A stretch of DNA of 64,000 nt. Origin: Neoalteromonas flava. GTDB taxonomy: Bacteria > Pseudomonadota > Gammaproteobacteria > Enterobacterales > Alteromonadaceae. The position numbers and the translations under genes were made by a program. Shown piece by piece: positions 1 through 9,210 of the stretch (the first letter of the stretch is position 1; each line of letters begins with the position of its first letter). Location of the stretch: contig NZ_PEAX01000004.1 in NCBI RefSeq assembly GCF_002807685.1, forward strand, positions 186,001 through 250,000. Direction: 5' to 3'. The notes beneath the pieces are model-generated. The model worked only from the letters and a program-made list of their open reading frames with translations. It made no database searches and had not been told where the DNA came from.

Positions 1-1065
1 TCCTGCGGCGGTCACCAAGAGTACCCACCCAGCGATAAAGATGAGCGCGGGTCGACTCCTGAAGAGCACGTAATAGCGCATTGCCATGCCGCATTGGCAT
101 AACATGCTGAGACCTACTACTAGCCCATTTGCGGTTGCCTGCCAGTCATCAGGTGTTAGCCATTTGTTGAGTAAAATCCCTAGCGGAATGAGGTAAATAA
201 CGTGCTTGTAGAGATTTGGACTACGCGTAAAAAGGGCTACGCTGACCTTACTGGTTAGCAGTAGGAAAAGGGTGAGTAATACGCTAGTCAGTGCGCGACT
301 GTGTTCAGTGATTTCTGTGAGTTGAGCAATGAAGCCATGGATATTGAGGACACTGAGCATTAGTACGCAACAAGTCAGGGAAAACCAAAAGCGCACTGGA
401 CTTTTTAGGACTAAATAGGTCACTAAAAAATAGAGAGTAAATACCGACATTGCGCCGACAAAAATACCAAACAGAACTTGTGTATTTTGCTGTTCTAACA
501 CCCAGGCGTCTGAGCTTTTAACAGTGATGGGTACGAGCAATGGGTTGTCATCAACCAAGCGAATATAGACGCTTACCTTTTCATTCATTGCTAGCGAGAT
601 AGGTGCGATAAAGTGGCGATGGCTAATGGGGCGCTTTTTGAAATTTTGAGCAGCGCCCATTAGGTGCGAGGCGACGATCCGATCGAGATCATCAAGAATA
701 TAAATATCTACGTCATCAAGGTTGGGGTCATTAATAGTGAGGTAAAGGGTTACAGGGGCATCTGCTTTATTCTGAATGGCGCTTCTGATCCAAAGGCTTT
801 GACCATCTACCAATGCACTTTTGTCCCAACTGCGAGTCCAGTTTTCCAATAACAGCACTTCGCTTAACCTACGAGCGTTTTCAATACGCATAGATTCAGA
901 ATAATCACGTAAGTCTATAGCCGACACTGAATGATTGACTTCAATGGTCGTACTGTGCTCGGTTTGGGCGTATGCAATCGTGCCCAGCAAACCAAGTACT
1001 GAAACGATACACCACACCCAATAACGCACCCAGGTAGTTCGCAAACGATGTTTAATTGTCGACAA
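1..1065 (-). CDS. 7TMR-DISM membrane sensor, 3' end cut off by the window
   Basis: The reading frame is open for 355 codons from a TTG at 1065 to the window edge. TTG is chosen because AAGG lies seven bases upstream and a signal peptide follows at once (hydrophobic stretch ending in TIAYAQ, residues about 17-33). Residues about 35-175 look like the periplasmic 7TMR-DISM extracellular 2 domain (SLWIRSAIQNKA, VDIYILDDLD). From about residue 190 there are successive hydrophobic segments (VLFGIFVGAMSVFTLYFLVT and on), matching the seven-helix DISM module. Family members carry GGDEF, histidine kinase or PP2C outputs after the last helix; here that part lies beyond base 1, so the output is unknown. 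It follows selO on the same strand after 75 bases. The domain call rests on pattern recognition. Confidence 0.75.
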   Translation of the reverse strand, partial: MSTIKHRLRTTWVRYWVWCIVSVLGLLGTIAYAQTEHSTTIEVNHSVSAIDLRDYSESMRIENARRLSEVLLLENWTRSWDKSALVDGQSLWIRSAIQNKADAPVTLYLTINDPNLDDVDIYILDDLDRIVASHLMGAAQNFKKRPISHRHFIAPISLAMNEKVSVYIRLVDDNPLLVPITVKSSDAWVLEQQNTQVLFGIFVGAMSVFTLYFLVTYLVLKSPVRFWFSLTCCVLMLSVLNIHGFIAQLTEITEHSRALTSVLLTLFLLLTSKVSVALFTRSPNLYKHVIYLIPLGILLNKWLTPDDWQATANGLVVGLSMLCQCGMAMRYYVLFRSRPALIFIAGWVLLVTAAG

Positions 1066-1140
1066 GCCGTTACCTTATGCTGTATTGCGCTTTATACAGA
1101 AGCGTAAGTCATTAATAGACAATACTAATCCCAGTTTAGA

Positions 1141-2580
1141 CTAACTGCTACAACTAAGTGCAATGCCTTTTTCGTGCGGGGGTGGAGGACTCGCAAACTC
1201 TGTACTCTCGGGCGCGTCATCAAAGGGAGCAGAGACTGCGCTGATCAGTGCCTCTGCAACAGAGAAATCATTTTCATAGGCAGCAGCGATGGCGCGTTGA
1301 AGATGGTGATTTCTAGGTACTATCCGAGGATTAACCTGTTGTAAATCTATAGTGTTAATTGAGTGACGCTCGCAGATGGCGTGATAATCATTTAACCATT
1401 GCTGAATTGTATCGCGATCAATAAAGTGATCGAGCAGCTGTTTCGGCTCGATTTGAGCGAGGGCTAATAACCGAAAACTTTGAGTGTAATCGCGTTGTTG
1501 CCGTTCCAGCATATCAAACCATTGAATACGTAATTGGTCGGCACGAGTTTTGTCAGGATGCTCGGCTGGGAGTTTATCAAAGCCAAACTTGCTAGCGATG
1601 AGCGTTTGGTATGTCCGCATTAATACCGGCTCGAATAAGGAAAGTGCGGATGTTATCGCATCAACCGACAAATAGTGGGTAAAGGCTTGTGCCAATGCGT
1701 TTAAATTCCACAGGGCTATGCCCGGCTGTTGGTCGAAAGCGTAGCGCCCATTGTAATCAGAGTGATTACATACGTAATTGGGAATAAAGTCATCGAGAAA
1801 AGCATATGGGCCGTAATCAAACGTGATGCCATGAATTGACATATTGTCGGTGTTCATCACACCATGATTGAAGCCAGTCGCCTGCCAATGTGCGACTAAA
1901 TGGGCGGTAGAGGTGACTATGTTACGCAGTAATTCTAGGTAACGGTCTGGCTCATCTTTTAGGGTAGTAAAATGATGAGTAAAACAATAATCAAATAGTG
2001 CATCGAGTTGAGCTTTCTGCCCGCTGTAATGGTAGTACTCGAAATGACCAAAGCGAATGTGGCTCGGACAAGTGCGAATTAACATTGCGCCAGGCTCAAG
2101 AGTTTCGCGCCGTACCGGCTCATTACTGGAGAATAAACATAATGCGCGTGATGTCGGGACGCCAAGTGCGTGCATGGCTTCGCTGACAATATATTCGCGT
2201 AGAGTTGAACGTAATACAGCGCGACCGTCAGCGTGGCGAGAATACGGTGTTGGTCCAGCGCCTTTTAAATGTAAGTCAACACGTTCGCCAGAGGGAGCCA
2301 TTATCTCTGCCAGCAGATGGCCGCGCCCATCACCTAAGGCAGGATTCCACTGACCAAACTGATGACCGCCGTATTTTTGAGCCACTGCATGCTTTTGCCA
2401 TGGACTATCATGGTCAGTTAATAGCGCTTTCCAGTCGTTTTGCCATACGCTCTGATCGATCCCTAATTCACTTGAGAGGTCGTGGTTTATAATAGCCAGA
2501 CGTTGATCACGCAATAACGCTACTTTGACCGGTGAGGTTAAGGCTTGCAATTCAGTCGCGTAGGTGTAGCTTAACTGCAT
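1141..2580 (-). CDS. selO: Protein adenylyltransferase SelO (YdiU family)
   Basis: SelO is a pseudokinase-fold enzyme that transfers AMP from ATP to protein hydroxyl groups; bacterial members act in the oxidative stress response. At 479 residues it matches E. coli YdiU. Family blocks are visible: KYGGHQFGQWNPALGDGRG at about 69-87, KGAGPTPYSRHADGR at 106-120 with the nucleotide-contacting lysine and arginine, GVMNTDNMS at 240-248 and the metal-binding DYGPYAFLDD at 255-264. The last residues are SCSS; this penultimate-region cysteine is the position that is selenocysteine in animal SelO. The gene is divergent from the small cytochrome c at 2641. The start is the only in-frame ATG that gives the normal N-terminus. 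Confidence 0.96.
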   Translation of the reverse strand: MQLSYTYATELQALTSPVKVALLRDQRLAIINHDLSSELGIDQSVWQNDWKALLTDHDSPWQKHAVAQKYGGHQFGQWNPALGDGRGHLLAEIMAPSGERVDLHLKGAGPTPYSRHADGRAVLRSTLREYIVSEAMHALGVPTSRALCLFSSNEPVRRETLEPGAMLIRTCPSHIRFGHFEYYHYSGQKAQLDALFDYCFTHHFTTLKDEPDRYLELLRNIVTSTAHLVAHWQATGFNHGVMNTDNMSIHGITFDYGPYAFLDDFIPNYVCNHSDYNGRYAFDQQPGIALWNLNALAQAFTHYLSVDAITSALSLFEPVLMRTYQTLIASKFGFDKLPAEHPDKTRADQLRIQWFDMLERQQRDYTQSFRLLALAQIEPKQLLDHFIDRDTIQQWLNDYHAICERHSINTIDLQQVNPRIVPRNHHLQRAIAAAYENDFSVAEALISAVSAPFDDAPESTEFASPPPPHEKGIALSCSS

Positions 2581-2640
2581 CGAGTGTAGACTTTGAAATA
2601 AATTATGAGCGGTATGGTATCAATACGGAAGAAATTAGTA

Positions 2641-2958
2641 ATGCGATCCCTGCTAATTGTTGCAATCAGTGGTTTATTGGTAGGCAACGTTCAGGCCGGT
2701 GATGCGGAGGCTGGGAAAAAGCGAGCAACGGTTTGTGCAGGCTGTCACGGTAATGACGGAATGGCGTTTATCCCAAATTATCCTAACTTAGCAGGGCAGA
2801 ATGAACTGTATTTGGTCGATGCGCTCAAAGCCTATCGTGATGGTTTGCGTCGGCATATGCAAATGACACCGATGGCAAGAGGCCTGAGCGATACTGATAT
2901 TGAAAATCTCGCAGCGTACTACAGTAGCTTAACGCCAAAAACTAAAGCGACTGATTAA
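2641..2958 (+). CDS. Small periplasmic class I cytochrome c (c553-like)
   Basis: A 105-residue secreted monoheme cytochrome. The signal peptide covers residues 1-19 (hydrophobic core, then [10 protein letters not shown]). The heme attachment site CAGCH is at 32-36, and the distal methionine is probably in the [12 protein letters not shown] segment (about 74-82), as in the c553/c4 half-domain family. An ATG at 2605 is in frame, but the ATG at 2641 is preferred because GGAAG lies nine to ten bases upstream and it gives a normal signal peptide. It would carry single electrons in the periplasm; the redox partner is not evident locally. It stands between divergent selO and a glutathione transferase. 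Confidence 0.9.
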   Translation: MRSLLIVAISGLLVGNVQAGDAEAGKKRATVCAGCHGNDGMAFIPNYPNLAGQNELYLVDALKAYRDGLRRHMQMTPMARGLSDTDIENLAAYYSSLTPKTKATD

Positions 2959-3014
2959 ACCAAATCGGCCATCCCAGTGTATCTATCGGATATTTAGTCC
3001 AATAGGCAACAGAC

Positions 3015-3680
3015 ATGCTGGTTTTACATCATTTAAATAATTCTCGCTCGCAGCGGATCTTATGGTTACTCGAAGAATTAGACGTTGATTACACATTGAA
3101 AACCTATCAACGTGACGCTAAGACTAATCTAGCGCCGGCTGAATTAAAGTTAGTTCATCCGCTGGGCAAGTCACCAGTGGTGACCGACGATGACGTAACT
3201 ATTGCTGAATCGGGCGCCATTATCGAATACCTCGTAACCCAGTACGGTAACGGTCAGACATTAGCCGAATTATCACCCAAAGAGAAACAAGAACAAGCAT
3301 TCTGGTTGCATTTTGCGGAAGGAAGTTTCATGCCTCCGTTAGTGACGAAGATGGTATTGGAGAAAGGGCGGGATAAAGCTAAGCCCTTCTTCATTAAGTA
3401 TATCGTCGATAAATTCGTTGAGGCTGTGATGGATGCGTATTTTGGGCCAAACATAAAGGCAAATATTGCATTTGTGGAGCGCCATCTGACTGGTCGTGAA
3501 TGGTTTGTAGGCGATAATTTGAGTGCTGCGGATTTTCAGATGAGTTTTCCGCTAGAGGCCATCGTCGCAAAACAGGGTAAGGATGCCTTTCCTAACATTG
3601 CCAACTTCGTTGCGCGGATCCATTCGCGCGACGCTTATCAGCGCGGACTCAAAAAAGGCGGGCAATACGATTACGCTTAA
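3015..3680 (+). CDS. Glutathione S-transferase
   Basis: A 221-residue cytosolic GST. The N-terminal thioredoxin-like domain starts with LHHLNNSRSQRILWLLEEL (catalytic serine region at about 9-12), carries the cis-proline block PLGKSPV at about 48-55 and the glutathione-contacting ESGAI at about 66-70. The C-terminal helical domain includes the N-capping box LSAADFQMSFPLE. Substrate cannot be inferred. The gene overlaps the end of convergent recQ by four bases, so the two share their terminal nucleotides and no separate terminator fits between them. Confidence 0.93.
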   Translation: MLVLHHLNNSRSQRILWLLEELDVDYTLKTYQRDAKTNLAPAELKLVHPLGKSPVVTDDDVTIAESGAIIEYLVTQYGNGQTLAELSPKEKQEQAFWLHFAEGSFMPPLVTKMVLEKGRDKAKPFFIKYIVDKFVEAVMDAYFGPNIKANIAFVERHLTGREWFVGDNLSAADFQMSFPLEAIVAKQGKDAFPNIANFVARIHSRDAYQRGLKKGGQYDYA

Positions 3681-5500
3681 GCAATATCGCTTAAGCTATC
3701 GAGGTACTCGTTGATAACTAATAGGAAAGCGTCACCATAACGTTCGAGTTTGGTGGCTCCCACGCCTGAAACTGCCAAAAACGCGTTTTTTGTGGTTGGC
3801 ATTTGCGCTGCCATATCGGCTAATGAAGCGTCACTAAACACCACAAACGGCGGCACGTTATCTTCATCAGCAATGCTTTTACGTAAATGCTTAAGCTTGG
3901 CAAACAAGCGTTTGTCATAGGCTTTCTGCGCACTAGTATTCTTTGCAGCTTTCACGCTAAGACGTGGAATAGCCAGGTCGCACTGAACGTCGCCGCGCAG
4001 AATATCCCGCGCGGCTTCCGTTAACTTCAACGCAGCGCCTTGGGTGATGTCGATGCGCAAAAAGCCCTTATGTACCAACTGATTAATGATACTGTGCCAA
4101 TAGGTATCGGGTTCTGACTTGCCAATACCGTAAGTGCTCAGCTGGTCATGCTGATTTTCCACAATGCGTTTATGTGACTTGCCGCGCAGAATATCAATCA
4201 CGTATTGGGCGGCAGCGCTTTGTTGGATCCGTAATACACATGAAAGAACTTTTTGCGCAGTAACTAAGCCATCAAAATGGCGGGGCGGGTCAAGGCATAC
4301 ATCGCAATTGCCACAGGCTGTTCCGGCAAATTCGGAAAAATAGTTAAGCAGTACTTGTCGGCGGCAGGTTTGCGCTTCGGCAAATGCCTCCATTGCGGTA
4401 AATTTTTGCGTCTCTATTGCTTCACGGTCTGCATTTCCCATGGCGATCCATTGACGAATACGTGCACCGTCTTTTTCATCAAATAGCAACAATGCTTCTG
4501 ATGGCATACCGTCTCGCCCTGCGCGCCCAGTCTCTTGGTAATAAGCTTCAATACTACGCGGCACATCGTGATGTAAAACGTAGCGCACGTTACTTTTATT
4601 TATCCCCATCCCAAACGCGACAGTGGCAACGACAATGTCAATGGCATCAGTCTGAAAACGGCGCTGTACCCAGTTTCGTTCTTCGTTATCCATACCTGCA
4701 TGGTAACCAGCGGCTTTCAATCCAGCTTTATGCAACTTCTCACTCAGTTCATCCACTTTGCGACGGCTATTGCAATAAATAATCCCGCTGCCTTCCTGCT
4801 GTTTTACATAGCTAAGCACTTGGTCAAAGGCCTTGTATTTGGGTAACACGTGATAGCGGATATTGGGGCGGTCAAAGCTACTTTTGAGAACGAGTGGTTC
4901 ACGTAAACACAGCTGTTGCTGAATATCCGCTTGAGTCGTGATATCTGCAGTTGCCGTTAATGCCATCATTGGGATGTCTGGGAAATGCTGCTTGAGTTCA
5001 CCGAGACGACGATACTCCGGGCGAAAATCGTGCCCCCAATGGGAAACGCAATGTGCTTCATCGATAGCGAACAAGGCGACATTAATACTGCGGACAAACT
5101 GGAGGAAACGGGGCTGTAAAAGCCGCTCCGGCGCAACATAGACGATCTTTATGCTGCCCGCCTCGATTGCATCATACGTTTGCTGTTGTTGCGCTTCGTC
5201 AATACTGCTGTTGATGAATGCCGCAGCTACGCCGCTGAGTTTTAGCTGTTCGACCTGATCTTGCATCAAAGCAATTAACGGTGAGACGACGATCGTTATG
5301 CCATCCATCATTAACGCTGGGACTTGATAGCATAAAGATTTCCCGCCACCAGTCGGCATTAGCACCAAACTATCGCCGCCACTGAGCGTATTGGTGATGG
5401 CGTCACGTTGACCGTCACGGAACGTTGAATAGCCAAACACGTGGGCAAGCACGTGTTCTGGCGTAGCATTATTTTCGGCTTTCAACGTGGATGATTGCAT
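3677..5500 (-). CDS. recQ: ATP-dependent DNA helicase RecQ
   Basis: A 607-residue 3'-5' helicase of the RecF recombination pathway. Domains in order: helicase core with Walker A PTGGGKS at 49-55 and DEAH at 147-150 followed by the aromatic-rich loop (SHWGHDFRPEYRRL); second RecA-like domain with QETGRAGRDG; RecQ zinc-binding cysteines (TCRRQ, then CGNCDVC); winged-helix RQC; and an HRDC domain at the C-terminus (FLAVSGVGATKLERYG). Length matches E. coli RecQ (about 610). It is divergent from mgtE, and no LexA-type site was found in the 112-base gap. Confidence 0.97.
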   Translation of the reverse strand: MQSSTLKAENNATPEHVLAHVFGYSTFRDGQRDAITNTLSGGDSLVLMPTGGGKSLCYQVPALMMDGITIVVSPLIALMQDQVEQLKLSGVAAAFINSSIDEAQQQQTYDAIEAGSIKIVYVAPERLLQPRFLQFVRSINVALFAIDEAHCVSHWGHDFRPEYRRLGELKQHFPDIPMMALTATADITTQADIQQQLCLREPLVLKSSFDRPNIRYHVLPKYKAFDQVLSYVKQQEGSGIIYCNSRRKVDELSEKLHKAGLKAAGYHAGMDNEERNWVQRRFQTDAIDIVVATVAFGMGINKSNVRYVLHHDVPRSIEAYYQETGRAGRDGMPSEALLLFDEKDGARIRQWIAMGNADREAIETQKFTAMEAFAEAQTCRRQVLLNYFSEFAGTACGNCDVCLDPPRHFDGLVTAQKVLSCVLRIQQSAAAQYVIDILRGKSHKRIVENQHDQLSTYGIGKSEPDTYWHSIINQLVHKGFLRIDITQGAALKLTEAARDILRGDVQCDLAIPRLSVKAAKNTSAQKAYDKRLFAKLKHLRKSIADEDNVPPFVVFSDASLADMAAQMPTTKNAFLAVSGVGATKLERYGDAFLLVINEYLDSLSDIA

Positions 5501-5612
5501 GTGGTTTAGAAAATCGATGGTAAACTACAACAAAAGAATAGATAGCCCTATGATACGCATTTTTACGCCATGCTTCACTGGCTAGTTGTGACAAGTTTTT
5601 AAGGATCGAGCA

Positions 5613-6950
5613 ATGACTGAACAATTACCCGAATTGATCGAAGAGTTGGTCAATACGCCAGAGGACACGTCCCAGATTGCACGCTCCTCAGCGATGTTGG
5701 AGTTAGACGATCCGGATATTGCACTAATACTTGAGTCGTTACCGGTTGAACAACGGATCCTGACCTTTAGTGCGTTGCCTAAACACCGCATGCTGGATGT
5801 ATTGGTAGAGATGCGGGCTGATCCGCGGGAAATACTGATTGACGCAACGCCGCAAGATCAGTGGGCAAGCATCTTTAGTGACATTGATGCTGAAGATTTA
5901 TTGGAGTTGATGGACTCACTACCCAATCGACTCATCGACCGCGCCTATGAGGCTCTCGATTCACAGCAACAAGCCTACTTTGATGATGCTCGCCAATTTC
6001 CGGTTGAGCAAATTGGTCACTGGCTCAATCACGACATGCTGGTTTTACCTCTAAATGCAAAGGTGCGAGAAGGATTGCGCTTGATCCGTAGGGGAGTGCC
6101 AAGCTACTGCGATACCATTTATTTATTGAATCGATCAGGCCAATTTGCTGAAGCGGTGAAACTCGCGCGTGTATTTAACGCTGCCGAGCACATTCCTTTG
6201 GTTGAACTTGCAGAGGAAGGACTTACCGTGCTTAAGGCCACCGACGAGAATGTCTCAGCGTCTTTGCTGGTGCAACGCTCGGGCTACACGTCCTTACCGG
6301 CAGTGGATGACAATAATAAGCTTGTAGGACGCTTGGATATTGGCGCTGCCTCAGAGTTAATCAACGAAAATTATGAGCGTCAAGTGATGGCAACCGCGGG
6401 TATGGACGAAGATGAGGATTTGTTCTCACCTGTGGCTAAAAGTGCCAAAAATCGAGCCTTGTGGCTGGGGATTAACCTTTTAACCGCGTTTTTGGCTTCT
6501 TGGTTTATTGGATTGTTTGAAGCCACATTACAACAGGTTGTTGCGCTTGCCGTTCTGATGCCAGTGGTGGCCAGTATGGGTGGTATTGCGGGCAGCCAAA
6601 CGCTTACCTTGATTGTACGTGGTTTAGCGCTGAAGCAGGTGACCACCGCTAACGTGCAGGCATTATTGAAAAAAGAGTTTCAGGTCGGTGGCGTGAATGG
6701 CGTTATCTGGGCAATAGTTATCGGCATAGTGGCTTTCTTCTGGTTTGCCAATCCATTACTGGGAATGGTTATTGCGCTGGCGATTCTGGTCAACATTATC
6801 AGCGCGGCCTGTGCCGGAGTGTTTATACCGGTGTTGCTGGATAAACTTAAAATCGATCCTGCCCTTTCGGGTTCGGTTATCTTAACGACAGTGACTGACA
6901 TTGTTGGTTTTGTGGCGTTTTTGGGCTTGGGTACGCTGTTTTTACTGTAA
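5613..6950 (+). CDS. mgtE: Magnesium transporter MgtE
   Basis: A 445-residue inner-membrane Mg2+ channel. Residues 1-130 form the acidic helical MgtE N domain, which senses cytoplasmic Mg2+; about 130-255 form the CBS pair region, the second CBS being clearer (GYTSLPAVDDNNKLVGRLDI); about 285-445 hold five membrane helices with the pore signature MPVVASMGGIAGSQTLTL and the terminal TTVTDIVGF whose aspartate lines the selectivity site. AAGGATCGAGCA precedes the ATG. No M-box-like leader is visible in the short gap to divergent recQ. An imperfect hairpin follows the stop codon. Confidence 0.95.
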   Translation: MTEQLPELIEELVNTPEDTSQIARSSAMLELDDPDIALILESLPVEQRILTFSALPKHRMLDVLVEMRADPREILIDATPQDQWASIFSDIDAEDLLELMDSLPNRLIDRAYEALDSQQQAYFDDARQFPVEQIGHWLNHDMLVLPLNAKVREGLRLIRRGVPSYCDTIYLLNRSGQFAEAVKLARVFNAAEHIPLVELAEEGLTVLKATDENVSASLLVQRSGYTSLPAVDDNNKLVGRLDIGAASELINENYERQVMATAGMDEDEDLFSPVAKSAKNRALWLGINLLTAFLASWFIGLFEATLQQVVALAVLMPVVASMGGIAGSQTLTLIVRGLALKQVTTANVQALLKKEFQVGGVNGVIWAIVIGIVAFFWFANPLLGMVIALAILVNIISAACAGVFIPVLLDKLKIDPALSGSVILTTVTDIVGFVAFLGLGTLFLL

Positions 6951-6957
6951 TTTATGT

Positions 6958-6987
6958 GAGGAAACGCGCACAATACGCGCTTTCCTC
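6958..6987. terminator. Imperfect inverted repeat after mgtE
   Basis: GAGGAAA, a bulged C, GCGC, a seven-base loop, GCGC and TTTCCTC form an 11-pair stem. There is no T-run after it on the plus strand, so it is either a weak terminator or an mRNA 3' hairpin between mgtE and rarD. Confidence 0.35.
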
Positions 6988-7007
6988 AAAGCCACGACTT
7001 AACCTAA

Positions 7008-7922
7008 ATGTCTGATCTTGCTCAACAGTCTCGCGCTGGTGTTATTTTTGCCATTGCTGCCTATAGCATGTGGGGCTTTGCGCCACTCTATTTTAAGTTA
7101 TTGCAGCACATGCCGGCGGCAGAAATTTTAGTTCATCGAGTGGTTTGGTCTGCGCTAATTTTGGTTGGCCTAATTGCGATTAAACGACACTGGACGAAAG
7201 TAAAAACGGCACTAACTTCACGCAAAGTTATGTTGGTATTGTTAGCCGCAGGCATTTTGTTGGCGGGTAATTGGTTATTGTTTATTTGGGCAGTCAATAA
7301 CGATCAGTTGCTAGAAGCCAGTCTTGGTTATTACATCAATCCGCTGTTTAATATTCTGTTTGGTCGAATCTTTTTGGGTGAGCGTTTACGCCCGCTCCAA
7401 AAGCTCGCAGTGGTTTTAGCTATCAGCGGTGTGGCCGTAGCCATCGCGGGATTAGGTTATCTTCCGTGGATTGCTCTGGTATTGGCAGTGTCGTTTTCAT
7501 TATATGGATTACTGCGTAAAACCGTTGCGGTTGATTCTTTGCCTGGCTTACTCATTGAAACCATGATGATGTTGCCGCTGGCACTGGTGTATTGGGCTGT
7601 CTATGGTAGTGATGCGAGCAATCTCGGATTAAATAGCTGGGAAATGAATCTATTATTGATAATGGCTGGCGTGGTTACTACAGCACCATTGTTGTGTTTT
7701 ACCGCCGCAGCCCGTCGGATCCAATATTCAACGCTGGGCTTTTTCCAATATATTGGCCCGAGCATTATGTTCATTTTGGCGGTGTTCTTTTACCAGGAGC
7801 CGATTGATCAGGCGCGCATGATCACCTTCGCTTTTGTGTGGTGTGGTTTGGTGATTTTTTGCTGGGATTCGTTGCGTAACTATCGGCAAGTGCGCAAATT
7901 GGCAAAAATCAAACCGGTTTAG
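7008..7922 (+). CDS. rarD: RarD-type EamA family permease
   Basis: A 304-residue inner-membrane protein with about ten hydrophobic helices in two EamA repeats. The N-terminal GVIFAIAAYSMWGFAPLYFK, the LVHRVVWS block and the RIQYSTLGFFQYIGPS segment in the second repeat are characteristic of the RarD subgroup of the drug/metabolite transporter superfamily. Substrate is not established for the family (chloramphenicol sensitivity is the historical phenotype). The stop overlaps the end of the convergent diguanylate cyclase by four bases. No strong ribosome-binding site precedes the ATG. Confidence 0.9.
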   Translation: MSDLAQQSRAGVIFAIAAYSMWGFAPLYFKLLQHMPAAEILVHRVVWSALILVGLIAIKRHWTKVKTALTSRKVMLVLLAAGILLAGNWLLFIWAVNNDQLLEASLGYYINPLFNILFGRIFLGERLRPLQKLAVVLAISGVAVAIAGLGYLPWIALVLAVSFSLYGLLRKTVAVDSLPGLLIETMMMLPLALVYWAVYGSDASNLGLNSWEMNLLLIMAGVVTTAPLLCFTAAARRIQYSTLGFFQYIGPSIMFILAVFFYQEPIDQARMITFAFVWCGLVIFCWDSLRNYRQVRKLAKIKPV

Positions 7923-9163
7923 TCGAGATCGGATTCAACTCGATTCCGACCACTGCTTTTAGCTTGGTACAATAAGGTATCGGCTTTAGCGAGCATGGCT
8001 TCTAGGTTCTTGCGGCCCTGCACAGTAACACCAATGCTGGTGGTCACTTGTAAATCTTGCTGTTGAAAGCGGATTTGCTTTTGCGACAAAGTCTCTCGGA
8101 ACGTTTCTAAGCGCTCGACAACCTCTTGGGCAGGAATATTGGGTAAGTAAATACAAAATTCCTCACCACCAAAGCGTGACACATGAAAGTCAGAGAATTG
8201 GCTGGCGATTAGTTTCGCCACGTCTTTGAGTACCTTATCACCGGCATCATGGCCATAGGTATCATTGATTTGCTTAAAGTGATCTAAGTCGACCAGTGCA
8301 ACGGCTTGGTTTTCGGGTTGGCTGCGTGACACATGATTGACTGAGTAGAAAAAATGGCGGCGATTAGGCAAACCCGTTAGGTAATCGGAATTCGCTGCGC
8401 GCCTAATGGCTTCAACATTTTCAATGTATTCCACATTCTGGTTAATACGAACCAAGAATTCTTCTTGGCAAAATGGCTTGTGCAGAAAATCATTGGCGCC
8501 ACTTTTCAAAAAGCGGGCTGAAAGTAACGAACTATTGCCTGACGAAACGCCAATAATTGCCAGTTGTTCTTTGGGCATGGACTTACGTAGTTCCGCCACA
8601 AATTCGGTGCCCGTCATGTCTGGCATGGTTTGATCGGTAATGACTAATTGAATGTTCATGCGCTCATGTAAAATTGCCAAACCTTTTTCTGCACTCTCTG
8701 CTTCAAAGGTCTGAAAATTATGCCGGCGCAACATTGACGTCATTGAACTGCGACTGACCCTAGAATCATCGACCACCAGAACGCCAATGTGCTTATTTTT
8801 TTCTAAGCGGGCCAACAGCCGACTTAAATAGTCGTAAACCTGGGCGTTTTCTTTCGGGATATAATCAACCACGTCTTTGCTCAGCACGTGCTCTCGCGTG
8901 TCGTCATCTAACCGACCAGTCACTACGATGGTAGGGACAAAACTAGCAATAGTGAAGTCGATGGCTTCACCAAAAGGGGCGTCTGGCAGGTTGTAATCCA
9001 CTACCGCGCAAAGATATTCTTCTGGATTAGATGCACCAAACACATGTTTAGCTTCAGTTAACGTGGAGGCGCTGACCGGTAACAGCTTAGCTTGCAATAC
9101 CAGTTTTTTGATAATGTTCATACTAGTAGAACTATCTTCAATCACTAGTACTTTCTTTTGCAT
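7919..9163 (-). CDS. Diguanylate cyclase with two receiver domains (REC-REC-GGDEF)
   Basis: A 414-residue cytosolic response regulator predicted to make cyclic di-GMP from two GTP. REC1 (about 4-120) has the acidic pair ED at 9-10, a candidate phospho-Asp in VVDYNLPD and lysine in IPKEN. REC2 (about 127-245) has DD at 132-133, ITDQTMPDMTG with the acceptor Asp, and HKPF. The GGDEF domain (about 260-414) has DYLTGLPNRR, DLDHFKQINDTYGHDAGD and the active-site loop RFGGEEF. The usual RxxD inhibitory site just before the loop is missing (the residues there read FSDFHVS). No partner kinase is adjacent. It could set cyclic-di-GMP for the MshE pilus ATPase encoded at 56.8 kb; that link is inference. 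Confidence 0.94.
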   Translation of the reverse strand: MQKKVLVIEDSSTSMNIIKKLVLQAKLLPVSASTLTEAKHVFGASNPEEYLCAVVDYNLPDAPFGEAIDFTIASFVPTIVVTGRLDDDTREHVLSKDVVDYIPKENAQVYDYLSRLLARLEKNKHIGVLVVDDSRVSRSSMTSMLRRHNFQTFEAESAEKGLAILHERMNIQLVITDQTMPDMTGTEFVAELRKSMPKEQLAIIGVSSGNSSLLSARFLKSGANDFLHKPFCQEEFLVRINQNVEYIENVEAIRRAANSDYLTGLPNRRHFFYSVNHVSRSQPENQAVALVDLDHFKQINDTYGHDAGDKVLKDVAKLIASQFSDFHVSRFGGEEFCIYLPNIPAQEVVERLETFRETLSQKQIRFQQQDLQVTTSIGVTVQGRKNLEAMLAKADTLLYQAKSSGRNRVESDLD

Positions 9164-9210
9164 ACCATGCTCACCACAATGGTTATTAGCTTAACTGTAT
9201 ACTATGTAAC

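Noticed and set aside
664-852. Plus-strand frame of 62 codons at the left edge
   Set aside because: It lies wholly antisense to the clearly coding 7TMR-DISM gene, and has no signal or family.
5501-5612. Mg2+ riboswitch before mgtE
   Set aside because: The gap is only 112 bases, shared with recQ on the other strand, and shows no M-box-like helices.
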